Below are positions 1 to 6,408 of a stretch of DNA of 6,822 nt, in pieces (the first letter of the stretch is position 1; every line of letters starts with the position of its first letter). The notes below the pieces were generated by a model that was given only the letters and a program-made list of their open reading frames with translations, did no database searches and was not told the DNA's origin. The stretch covers positions 1-6,822 of the forward strand of contig JAGWUW010000144.1 in the NCBI GenBank assembly GCA_028868235.1, given 5' to 3'. Origin of the DNA: Betaproteobacteria bacterium. Its GTDB lineage: Bacteria; Pseudomonadota; Gammaproteobacteria; Burkholderiales; Rhodocyclaceae. The position numbers and the translations under genes are program-made.

Positions 1-2
1 TT

Positions 3-1967
3 GATCCGGAAAACCGCTACCGACAGGTATTCAAGATCCAGGTCGAGTTGCCGCCAGATATTTCCGAGAAGGACCGGCTGGGTATCTTGCGCTCCATCGA
101 CCGGTGTACCGTGAAAAAAGTCGTGCAGACCGGCCCCGAGTTCGTGATTGAGGAGGTCGAGAACCTCGACGCGGATGCGCAGGCCCTGCTGACGCTGAAT
201 CCGGATTCGGCCACGCAGACCTATATTGCCGGCAAGGATTTGCCGCTGGAGCAGACCATCGCCAACATGTCCGGCTTTCTGGCCGGGCTGGGCATCAAGA
301 TCGAGATTGCGTCGTGGCGCAACCTAGTGCCCAACGTCTGGTCGCTGCACATCCGTGATGCGCACTCGCCGATGTGTTTCACCAACGGCAAGGGCGCCAC
401 CAAGGAAAGCGCGCTGGCGTCGGCCTTGGGCGAATACATCGAGCGACTGAACTGCAACCATTTCTACAACGACCAGTTCTGGGGCGAAGACATCGCCAAT
501 GCCCCGTTTGTGCATTATCCGCACGAGCGCTGGTTCAAGCCGGGGCGCAAGGACGCGCTGCCGGCCGGTCTGCTTGACGACTATTGCCGGGAAATCTACA
601 ACCCGGATGGCGAACTGCGTGCCTCGCATCTCTATGATGCCAATTCCGGCAAGACCGAGCGCGGTATCGTCGCGCTGCCTTACGTCCGCCAATCGGACGG
701 CGAGACGGTCTATTTCCCGACCAATCTGATCGACAACCTGTTCCTGAGCAACGGCATGAGCGCCGGCAACACTTTGGCCGAAGCGCAGGTGCAGTGTTTG
801 TCGGAAATCTTCGAGCGTGCCGTCAAGCGCGAGATCATCGAAGGCGAGATCGCGCTGCCCGAGGTGCCGGCGGACGTTCTGGCCAAATACCCCAGCATCG
901 TCGCCGGCATTGAGGAGCTGGAAAAGCAGGGCTTTCCGGTGCTGGTCAAGGACGCCTCGCTCGGCGGCCAGTTCCCGGTAATGTGCGTGACCCTGATGAA
1001 CCCGCGCACCGGCGGAGTCTTCGCCTCCTTCGGCGCGCACCCGAGCCTGGAAATCGCGCTCGAACGCAGCCTGACCGAACTGTTGCAGGGCCGCAGTTTC
1101 GAAGGCCTCAACGACCTGCCGCGTCCGACCTTTGAGAGCAACGCCGTCACCGAGCCGAACAACTTCGTTGAGCACTTCATCGATTCGAGCGGCGTGGTGT
1201 CGTGGCGATTCTTCAGCGCCAGGGCCGACTACGAGTTCGTCGAGTGGGACTTCTCCGGTCACGGCGAGAACTCCAACGCCGACGAGGCGGCCACGTTGTT
1301 CGGCATCCTCGAAGATATGGGCAAGGAGGTTTACATGGCGGTCTACGACCAGCTCGGCGTCACGGCCTGTCGCATCCTAGTGCCCGGATATTCCGAGGTC
1401 TATCCGGTCGAGGATCTGATCTGGGACAACACCAACAAGGCGCTGGCCTTCCGGGAAGATATCCTGAACCTGCACCGCCTCGACGACGCTGGCCTGGGAG
1501 TGCTGCTTGGGCGTCTGGAAGAGAGCGAACTCGACGACTACACCGACATCATCACCCTGATCGGTGTCGAGTTCGACGAAAACACCGTCTGGGGGCAGCT
1601 GACGATTCTGGAATTGAAGCTGCTGATCAATCTGGCGCTGCAGGATTTCGAGGCGGCCAAGGAGCAGGTGGAAGCCTACCTGCAATACAACGAGAACACG
1701 GTCGAGCGTGGATTGTTCTATCAGGCCCTGAACGTCGTGCTTGAGGTGCTGCTCGATGACGACTTGGAGCTGGAGGATTACGAAGCCAACTTCCGCCGCA
1801 TGTTCGGCGACCCGCGGATGGATGCGGCGCTGGGCTCGGTGGACGGTAGCGTGCGTTTCTTTGGATTGACACCGACGAGCATGAACCTGGAGGGGCTTGA
1901 TCGCCATCAGCGCCTGATCGACAGCTACAAAAAATTGCATGGAGCGCGGGCCAAGGCAGCCCTTTGA
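3..1967 (+). CDS. OsmC/YcaO fusion protein, 3' part (5' end outside the window)
   Basis: YcaO proteins bind ATP and activate amide backbones. Escherichia coli YcaO is a non-azoline member linked genetically to RimO-dependent methylthiolation of ribosomal protein S12. Numbering here starts at the TTG codon at 48. Residues from about 57 to the end follow E. coli YcaO closely. ATP-site helices are visible as GEYIER (128-133), QxxxExxER (249-257) and ERSLTELLQGR (339-349). The C-terminal third resembles the helical repeat domain of E. coli YcaO, and the PxPxP tail of azoline-forming YcaOs is absent. The frame stays open to the window edge, adding DPENRYRQVFKIQVE. The first 40 or so residues (DRLGILRSIDRCTVKK, then FVIEEVE) look like the end of an OsmC domain. 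The TTG at 48 is therefore internal, and the gene is the known OsmC-YcaO fusion type of roughly 700 residues. The stop is TGA. No RiPP precursor or dehydrogenase lies beside it. Family is near certain; the substrate is unknown. Confidence 0.93.
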   Translation, partial: DPENRYRQVFKIQVELPPDISEKDRLGILRSIDRCTVKKVVQTGPEFVIEEVENLDADAQALLTLNPDSATQTYIAGKDLPLEQTIANMSGFLAGLGIKIEIASWRNLVPNVWSLHIRDAHSPMCFTNGKGATKESALASALGEYIERLNCNHFYNDQFWGEDIANAPFVHYPHERWFKPGRKDALPAGLLDDYCREIYNPDGELRASHLYDANSGKTERGIVALPYVRQSDGETVYFPTNLIDNLFLSNGMSAGNTLAEAQVQCLSEIFERAVKREIIEGEIALPEVPADVLAKYPSIVAGIEELEKQGFPVLVKDASLGGQFPVMCVTLMNPRTGGVFASFGAHPSLEIALERSLTELLQGRSFEGLNDLPRPTFESNAVTEPNNFVEHFIDSSGVVSWRFFSARADYEFVEWDFSGHGENSNADEAATLFGILEDMGKEVYMAVYDQLGVTACRILVPGYSEVYPVEDLIWDNTNKALAFREDILNLHRLDDAGLGVLLGRLEESELDDYTDIITLIGVEFDENTVWGQLTILELKLLINLALQDFEAAKEQVEAYLQYNENTVERGLFYQALNVVLEVLLDDDLELEDYEANFRRMFGDPRMDAALGSVDGSVRFFGLTPTSMNLEGLDRHQRLIDSYKKLHGARAKAAL

Positions 1968-1982
1968 TCCGATTTAGAAGGC

Positions 1983-2021
1983 GAGCCTGTCCGTTCAAAA
2001 CCAAGGTTGACCGGATGGCTC
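1983..2021 (+). terminator. Imperfect hairpin after the YcaO gene, possible terminator
   Basis: The hairpin begins 15 bases after the YcaO stop codon. Three nested pairings stack in order: GAGCC (1983-1987) with GGCTC (2017-2021), TCCG (1990-1993) with CGGA (2012-2015), and TCAA (1995-1998) with TTGA (2007-2010). The loop is eight bases. That gives 13 pairs broken by a small internal loop and one mismatch. The downstream sequence (CCTCTGTGACTT) is only mildly T-rich, so this is not a canonical intrinsic terminator. It could also be a 3' mRNA-stabilising structure. The rest of the 1968-2232 spacer is more AT-rich. It holds only weak promoter-like matches, such as TTGAAG at 2069 and TAGATG at 2092 with 17-base spacing. 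Confidence 0.45.
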
Positions 2022-2220
2022 CCTCTGTGACTTGGCATTCGTTATGGTTCAGGTCAGGGTAACCTGTATTGAAGACTGTCGAATTTTGGTTTAGATGAGA
2101 AATTTCTGCCGGAATCGAGGCCATAATTTGCTTTCCGGAAATCGCCGCAATCGTCCGTTGGGATTCGGTCACATGATTCCGAAATATGCTGGCCAAGACG
2201 GAATTTTTACTTCATACGCA

Positions 2221-2228
2221 AAAGGAGA
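2221..2228 (+). promoter_or_regulatory. Ribosome binding site of the GFA gene
   Basis: AAAGGAGA lies with its GGAG core five bases before the ATG at 2233. It is the clearest Shine-Dalgarno sequence in the window. It fixes the start of the GFA gene at 2233 rather than at the in-frame ATG at 2095. Confidence 0.85.
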
Positions 2229-2232
2229 CGTC

Positions 2233-2631
2233 ATGATTTTCGAAGGCGGTTGTTACTGCGGCAGTGTGCGTTACCGTGCGGAAGGTGAACCGGTTCTAGA
2301 GGGGCAATGCCACTGTCGGGAGTGTCAGTACATCACAGGGGGGGAGCCTAATACCTTCATCGCGCTGCCGCTTGATGGGGTGACTTACACCAAGGGTAAT
2401 CCAGCTTCATTCACGCGTACCGATGTGCCGAATCCGGTGACGCGCCGGTTTTGTTCGAGCTGTGGAACGGCGATCGGTAGTGAGATTCGTGGTAGCCTGA
2501 TGGCGATCAAGGTGGGCACCATGGATGAACCGGCGTGCTTTTCGCCCAAAGTCGCCATTTTTACCATCGACAAGCAGCCGTTCCACATGATTCCTGAGGG
2601 TATTCCAAGTTTCGAGCGGATGCCAGGTTAG
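2233..2631 (+). CDS. GFA-family (CENP-V/GFA domain) zinc/thiol protein
   Basis: This 132-residue protein has the size and cysteine layout of the GFA family, named after glutathione-dependent formaldehyde-activating enzyme. The cysteines are C7-x-C9, C26-x-C28-x-x-C31 and C74-x-x-C77. In the family, the first pair and the last pair hold a structural zinc, and the middle triplet forms the second metal site. Typical family words are GGCYCGSVRY near the start, GQCHCREC in the middle and FCSSCGTAI later. It has no signal peptide or membrane segment, so it should be cytoplasmic. Most small GFA-domain proteins have no proven activity, and the original member's catalytic role has itself been disputed, so I claim the fold and not the reaction. 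An in-frame extension to an ATG at 2095 adds 46 residues unlike the family and is rejected. The gene stands alone on the plus strand, 265 bp after the YcaO gene, and converges with the helicase gene. Confidence 0.9.
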   Translation: MIFEGGCYCGSVRYRAEGEPVLEGQCHCRECQYITGGEPNTFIALPLDGVTYTKGNPASFTRTDVPNPVTRRFCSSCGTAIGSEIRGSLMAIKVGTMDEPACFSPKVAIFTIDKQPFHMIPEGIPSFERMPG

Positions 2632-2670
2632 GGAAGGCTGGGTTTCACATGTTGGGCAAACTCGTGGATC

Positions 2671-2694
2671 GTTGCCAGTCAATGACGTAGCAAC
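2671..2694. repeat. Small hairpin in the convergent GFA-helicase spacer
   Basis: GTTGC (2671-2675) pairs with GCAAC (2690-2694). An inner GTC/GAC pairing around AAT extends the stem across a small internal loop. The hairpin lies about 40 bases after the GFA stop. Neither strand has a T-tract beside it, so termination is only a guess. The spacer 2632-2728 holds nothing else beyond the second hairpin at 2701-2718. Confidence 0.3.
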
Positions 2695-2700
2695 TTGCCT

Positions 2701-2718
2701 GGCGCGCAGAATGGCGCC
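2701..2718 (-). terminator. GC hairpin after the rhlE-type gene, possible terminator
   Basis: GGCGC (2701-2705) pairs with GCGCC (2714-2718) across an eight-base loop. Read on the minus strand, it starts ten bases after the helicase TAA stop. No T-run follows on the minus strand (AGGCAAGTTGC). It is therefore a weak or factor-assisted terminator at best, or a 3' end stabiliser. Confidence 0.3.
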
Positions 2719-2728
2719 GTTGAGCAGC

Positions 2729-4060
2729 TTATCTTCCGCGAGGCTTTGTTGCTCCTTTGCTCGGGCCGCCACTAGGACGAGTCCCGGGGCGGTGGGCTGG
2801 CCTTTCGGGGAAATCGTCGAAACCCACCCAGTTCCCCGGTGCCCCCTTGCCTGAGCGACTACTGCCCACCTTGGGTTTCTTCGGCTTGTTTGGTACAGCA
2901 GCCGGGCCGGTAGGGGGTACGCGGTGGGTAGGTTCGAAGCCGGGTTCCTCATCGCGGCTCAGGCTGGTCTTGAGCAGCGTTTCGATGGCGCTGAGCAGTG
3001 GGACCTCATCCGCACAGACCAGGGAAATCGCTTCTCCAGAGGCACCGGCACGGCCGGTGCGGCCGATGCGGTGGATGTAGTCCTCGGCGACCAACGGCAG
3101 GTCAAAATTGACCACCTGCGGGAGATCGTCGATATCGAGGCCACGTGCGGCAACGTCGGTTGCGACGAGGATTTCGACTTCGCCGGCCTTGAAGGCTTCC
3201 AGCGCCTTCAGGCGGGATGCCTGTGGGCGGTCGCCATGGATGGTGTCGGCGGAAATTTTCTTGGCTTGCAGGCGGCCGACCAGTTCGTCACAACCTTTTT
3301 TTGTCTTTACGAAAACCAGTACCTGGCCCCAGCTCCGGTCCTTGCGCATGAACAGGAAGAGGTCGGTCTTGCGCTTCTTGTCGCAGGGAACCACCCATTG
3401 CTTGACGGTCTTAGCCGCTGTGTTGCGTGGGCTGACCTCGATGGATAGCGGGTCACGCAGGCGGGCCTTGGCCATGGTTCGGATGTCGTCGGAAAAGGTG
3501 GCCGAGAAGAGCAGGGTCTGGCGCTTTTTCGGCAGGGCCTGGAAGACGATATCGAGGTCATTGGCGAAGCCGAGGTCGAGCATGCGGTCGGCCTCATCGA
3601 GAATCAGCGTCTGTACTTGGCGTAGCTTAACGGCATTCTTGGTGAACAGATCGATCAGTCGCCCCGGCGTGGCGACTAGGATGTCGACGCCGCGACGCAG
3701 GCGCATCATTTGCGGGTTCAGGCTGACGCCGCCGTAGGCCGCGTAGCAACTGATAGTGAGGTGCTCGCCATACTGGCGGAAGCTGCTCATGACCTGTTCA
3801 GCCAGTTCTCGCGTCGGCACTAGCACTAGGGCGCGAATGCTGTTACTGGCGACGCTGTCCTCACTATCACTCAAGCGCTGCAACAGGGGCAGGGCGAATC
3901 CGGCGGTCTTGCCGGTGCCTGTCTGCGCTGCTGCCATCAGATCGCGACCAGCTAGCACGGCCGGAATGGCCTGGGCCTGCACGGGCGTTGGGTCCTTGTA
4001 GCCGAGCGTTTCGAGGGCATGGAGGAGCGGCGCGGAAAGACCGAGTTGGGCGAAGGTCAT
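2729..4060 (-). CDS. rhlE: ATP-dependent DEAD-box RNA helicase, RhlE type
   Basis: This 443-residue cytoplasmic helicase unwinds short RNA duplexes with ATP; RhlE-group enzymes act in ribosome assembly and RNA turnover. All core motifs are present in order: Q motif around YKDPTPVQ (21-28), motif I AAQTGTGKT (44-52), Ia PTRELA (82-87), Ib TPGR (131-134), II DEAD (155-158), III SAT (186-188), IV VFVKT (249-253), V near TDVAARGLD (301-309) and VI HRIGRTGR (330-337). After about residue 375 the tail is rich in Pro, Gly, Lys and Arg, as is common in RhlE, and probably adds non-specific RNA binding. The start MTFAQLGL matches the usual RhlE N-terminus. However, the bases before it (CCATTCCGTC) show no Shine-Dalgarno sequence. 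The gene follows the ABC transporter gene by 51 bp on the same strand. That gap has a TAAAAT box (4095-4090, minus) with a poor -35. The RhlE assignment within DEAD-box helicases is from overall similarity; SrmB- or DbpA-like alternatives fit less well. Confidence 0.95.
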   Translation of the reverse strand: MTFAQLGLSAPLLHALETLGYKDPTPVQAQAIPAVLAGRDLMAAAQTGTGKTAGFALPLLQRLSDSEDSVASNSIRALVLVPTRELAEQVMSSFRQYGEHLTISCYAAYGGVSLNPQMMRLRRGVDILVATPGRLIDLFTKNAVKLRQVQTLILDEADRMLDLGFANDLDIVFQALPKKRQTLLFSATFSDDIRTMAKARLRDPLSIEVSPRNTAAKTVKQWVVPCDKKRKTDLFLFMRKDRSWGQVLVFVKTKKGCDELVGRLQAKKISADTIHGDRPQASRLKALEAFKAGEVEILVATDVAARGLDIDDLPQVVNFDLPLVAEDYIHRIGRTGRAGASGEAISLVCADEVPLLSAIETLLKTSLSRDEEPGFEPTHRVPPTGPAAVPNKPKKPKVGSSRSGKGAPGNWVGFDDFPERPAHRPGTRPSGGPSKGATKPRGR

Positions 4061-4111
4061 GACGGAATGGGCGAGGTGCGAAAGCGCGGATTTTACCCCG
4101 CTAAACCGGGC

Positions 4112-5815
4112 TTAACGCTCGAATCGGTAATCGAGTGCGGGCAGCGCACGCCAGCCGCTGCAACCATCGAGTTCAAGTACCTGAGTGTGGAATTTGAGAA
4201 TGGTCGTGCGATGACCAACACTGATCACCGTAGTCTTTGTATCGAGTAACTGGTGGTAGAGACTTGTTTCGTTGGCGATATCGAGGGCGCTGGTTGCTTC
4301 GTCCAGAATGGCGAAGCGCGGCTTGCTCAGCAGCAGACGGGCAAAAGCCAGGCGCTGCTGCTCACCGACAGAGAGTAGCTTTGGCCAGTCGAGTTCGACA
4401 TCCAGCCCTCCGACGCGGTGGGCGAGATTGGGGAGGTTGACTAGTTCCAAAGCCCTGAGCAGGTCGTCATCGGATACGGGTAAGGATTTGTTCGGATAGA
4501 GCAGCTGGCTGCGCAGGCTACCGAGCACCATGTAGGGTTGCTGCGGCAGAAACAACATTTCCTCCGATGCCGGGCGACGAATGGAGCCGGTTCCGGCGTA
4601 CCATAACCCGGCAACGGCACGCAGCAGCGAACTTTTCCCGCTGCCGCTTTCGCCGACGATGAGTAGGCTTTCTCCAGGTTTGACAGTCAGCGACAGATTC
4701 TTAAGCAGTACGCGTTCGGCATCAGGGGTCAGCAGTGTCAGGTCATCGATTTCAAGATGTGGTGCATCCTGCGTCACGATGGTGTTACCGGATGGATGTT
4801 CGCCTGCCGGGTCGGGCGGCAGGCACTTTGCGAGCATGTAAAGGCGGTCGATACCCGCGGCGAAGCGGCTCAGGCCTTCAAAGTTCTCAATGATCATCGA
4901 TATGGCGCCGAGGACGGCGGCAAAGGCACCCGCAGCCTGTACGGCCCGACCGACTTCCATCTCGCCAGAGAGTACGTTGTCGGCAATGATGGCGCTGGGA
5001 ATAACCAGCGTGAGCAGAAAATAGCCCTGCTGGAACAGATTGAGCCAGAACTGGGCGCGAACGAGTCGTTTAAAGTTGCTGAATGCCGCACCGAAGCGGT
5101 GTTTGACCTGGCCGAGTTCGAGTGCTTCACCTCGGTAGAAGGCAATCGACTCGGCATTTTCACGGACGCGAACTAGGCTGAAACGAAAATCGGCCTCGCG
5201 CCGCAACTGGTTGAAGTTGAGGTTCATCAGCCGTTGACCGAAAACGAACACGACAATACAGGTACCCGCTGCGGCATAAAAAACGAGGAAATAGACTAGT
5301 TCGTGCGAAATCGACCACAGGACGGCGCTGAAGGCGACCAATTGGATGCTGGAGCTGATGATGATCAGCAGGAAATACAGTGATCGCTGGGTGAATGTGG
5401 CGATGTCTTCGGCCATTCGCTGATCGGGGTTGTCGATCGTGGCATTGGCGTTCAGTTCGTAGAAATGTCTATTGTTGAAGTAACTGTCCAGAAAGCGTCC
5501 GGTCAGCCAGCGTCGCCAGTAGATGCCCAGCGTGTCGCGGACAAAGAAATAAAAGGCGTAGACCGGGATGGCAAACGCCAGCAGGCCGAGGCAGAGCTTG
5601 ATTGAGTTCCAGAAGCGTTCTTCATCCTGGGCTGCGAGCGCCGAGGTGAATTCACCCGTTTGCTCATTGAATAGCACGGCAAAGCGGGTTTGGCCCAGCA
5701 ACAGGATGACGAGGAGGACAATCAGCCCCCAGGCTCGCAACTTCTCCTCATGCCGCCAGTAGGGCGTGGCAAGATCCCAGAAGCGCTTCCACAGCTGGAG
5801 GTTGGACGGGGTCAT
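4112..5815 (-). CDS. ABC transporter, fused membrane and ATPase domains, YddA/BacA-related
   Basis: This 567-residue half-transporter has the membrane domain first and the ATPase domain second, like E. coli YddA (about 560 residues) and the mycobacterial BacA-type transporter. Relatives of its membrane domain include SbmA/BacA, which import peptides and bleomycin, and the peroxisomal ABCD half-transporters. Likely membrane segments are near residues 29-48, 74-92, 146-167, 172-193, 264-282 and 293-310. NPDQRMAEDI (129-138) is typical of this group. The ATPase domain has Walker A GESGSGKSS (388-396), a Q-loop at LPQQPYM (423-429), signature LSVGEQQ (481-487), Walker B ending in LDEATSALD (504-512) and the switch histidine at H535. 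All catalytic residues are intact, and it probably works as a homodimer in the inner membrane. The substrate cannot be told from sequence; peptides or cobalamin-like compounds are the precedents. No strong ribosome binding site precedes the ATG. It lies 151 bp after the ychN-like gene. Confidence 0.93.
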   Translation of the reverse strand: MTPSNLQLWKRFWDLATPYWRHEEKLRAWGLIVLLVILLLGQTRFAVLFNEQTGEFTSALAAQDEERFWNSIKLCLGLLAFAIPVYAFYFFVRDTLGIYWRRWLTGRFLDSYFNNRHFYELNANATIDNPDQRMAEDIATFTQRSLYFLLIIISSSIQLVAFSAVLWSISHELVYFLVFYAAAGTCIVVFVFGQRLMNLNFNQLRREADFRFSLVRVRENAESIAFYRGEALELGQVKHRFGAAFSNFKRLVRAQFWLNLFQQGYFLLTLVIPSAIIADNVLSGEMEVGRAVQAAGAFAAVLGAISMIIENFEGLSRFAAGIDRLYMLAKCLPPDPAGEHPSGNTIVTQDAPHLEIDDLTLLTPDAERVLLKNLSLTVKPGESLLIVGESGSGKSSLLRAVAGLWYAGTGSIRRPASEEMLFLPQQPYMVLGSLRSQLLYPNKSLPVSDDDLLRALELVNLPNLAHRVGGLDVELDWPKLLSVGEQQRLAFARLLLSKPRFAILDEATSALDIANETSLYHQLLDTKTTVISVGHRTTILKFHTQVLELDGCSGWRALPALDYRFER

Positions 5816-5886
5816 GGTCTGCCGGGGGAGGTCGTTAATCCGTCAGGTTGTCTGGAAAGCGTGGCGATTCGGAATGCGCAGCAACG

Positions 5887-5906
5887 ATCCCGCATTCACA
5901 CGGGAT
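5887..5906. repeat. Inverted repeat before the ABC gene, possible operator
   Basis: ATCCCG (5887-5892) and CGGGAT (5901-5906) are perfect six-base inverted arms around an eight-base centre. The repeat lies directly downstream of the candidate -10 box for the ABC gene on the minus strand, so it would cover the expected transcription start. The 20-base size and symmetry suit a dimeric repressor. On the plus strand GTTTTA follows it, so a weak terminator reading is also possible. Confidence 0.35.
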
Positions 5907-5935
5907 GTTTTACACCTCGCCATCGGGTGGCGCAA
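5907..5935 (-). promoter_or_regulatory. Candidate promoter of the ABC transporter gene
   Basis: On the minus strand, TTGCGC (5935-5930) and TAAAAC (5912-5907) are separated by 17 bases. They match the sigma-70 consensus at three and four of six positions. The -35 box overlaps the end of the hairpin that follows the ychN-like gene. This is a weak match supported mainly by position in the largest gap of the minus-strand cluster. Confidence 0.25.
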
Positions 5936-5960
5936 GGCGGCCGGCAGTTGGCGGCCGCTT
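5934..5960 (-). terminator. Strong GC hairpin after the ychN-like gene
   Basis: AAGGCGGCCG (5934-5943) pairs with CGGCCGCTT (5952-5960), leaving one bulged G and an eight-base loop. The stem has nine pairs, six of them the run CGGCCG. Read on the minus strand, it begins six bases after the TGA stop of the ychN-like gene. GCGCC follows and not a T-run, so it may pause polymerase, protect the mRNA 3' end or need a factor to terminate. Confidence 0.45.
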
Positions 5961-5966
5961 GTGATC

Positions 5967-6320
5967 TCAGAAGGTGATGACCTTGTCGGCCTGTACCGTC
6001 GCCTCGGCCAGTTCGACCAGGGTGCCGATGGCGGTGCCGGGGATCAGCGGCAGTTCGCCCAGCCCGCGGGCCAGCGCACAGGTTCGGCACAGGCGGATAT
6101 CGACGCCCTGGGCGACCAACTGCTCGACCATGCCCTGCAAGCCGTTGGTGGCACCATCGACCTGGTTGGGCAGGCCGAGAATCGTCGCATCCGACATCAG
6201 GAAAATGCGGATTTCCGGCTTCTCATCGCGGCCGGCGAGGGCGGTTGCCAGGCGCAGTGCGGACAGGCAGCGCTCGCTGCCATAGGGTGGGGCGTGGATG
6301 ATGATCAGGATTTTTTGCAT
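5967..6320 (-). CDS. ychN: DsrE/F-like family protein, YchN type
   Basis: This 117-residue protein matches E. coli YchN in length and along the whole chain. Shared words are MQKI at the start, APYGSE (residues 10-16 region), RLFLMSD-like RIFLMSD (38-44), LCRTC (77-81), RG then LPLI (85-93), IGTLVELA (98-105) and ADKV near the end. YchN has a DsrE/DsrF-like fold and forms hexamers. In related sulfur relay proteins (DsrE, TusD), a conserved cysteine carries persulfide; C78 and C81 are the only candidates here, with C18 near the N-terminus. Function of YchN itself is not established. It is cytoplasmic, with no signal or membrane segment. The DsrF/TusC and DsrH/TusB partners of the sulfur relay are not in the window. 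GGGAA lies a few bases before the ATG as a modest ribosome binding site. The gene sits 88 bp after an unrecognised gene and 151 bp before the ABC gene. Confidence 0.93.
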   Translation of the reverse strand: MQKILIIIHAPPYGSERCLSALRLATALAGRDEKPEIRIFLMSDATILGLPNQVDGATNGLQGMVEQLVAQGVDIRLCRTCALARGLGELPLIPGTAIGTLVELAEATVQADKVITF

Positions 6321-6388
6321 GGCATTCCCGGTGCGTGGATAGTGTGTGGCATTAGCTGAGCCGCAATTTCAGGGCGTCATCGCGGCGG

Positions 6389-6403
6389 GGTTCGGCACGA
6401 ACC
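6389..6403 (-). terminator. Short perfect hairpin after the right-edge gene
   Basis: GGTTCG (6389-6394) pairs perfectly with CGAACC (6398-6403) across a three-base loop. On the minus strand it starts five bases after the TGA stop at 6409. The bases that follow are CCGCCGCG, with no T-run. It is therefore a possible pause or stabilising element and not a standard intrinsic terminator. Confidence 0.3.
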
Positions 6404-6408
6404 GGCGG

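Noticed and set aside
324..1262. 312-residue open frame on the minus strand inside the YcaO gene
   Set aside because: It is fully antisense to a well-conserved YcaO domain, matches no family I know, and is explained by the GC-rich third positions of the real gene.
2164..2183. TTCGG/CCGAA inverted repeat before the GFA gene
   Set aside because: Only five pairs around a ten-base centre, with no convincing promoter next to it; expected by chance at this length.
2095..2232. Upstream extension of the GFA gene from the ATG at 2095
   Set aside because: The extra 46 residues do not resemble GFA proteins, whose N-terminus fits the ATG at 2233, and a strong AAAGGAG sits just before 2233.
2924..3737. 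Plus-strand open frames of 174 and 209 residues over the helicase gene
   Set aside because: They are antisense to intact helicase motifs and have low-complexity Arg/Ser-rich translations typical of shadow frames.
4097..4110. CCCG/CGGG stem between the ABC and rhlE-type genes
   Set aside because: Only four pairs, too weak to list as a separate terminator; noted only as part of the post-stop hairpin pattern.
5766..6359. 197-residue plus-strand frame over the ychN-like gene
   Set aside because: It covers the complementary strand of a clear YchN homologue and the flanking spacers, with no family-like content.
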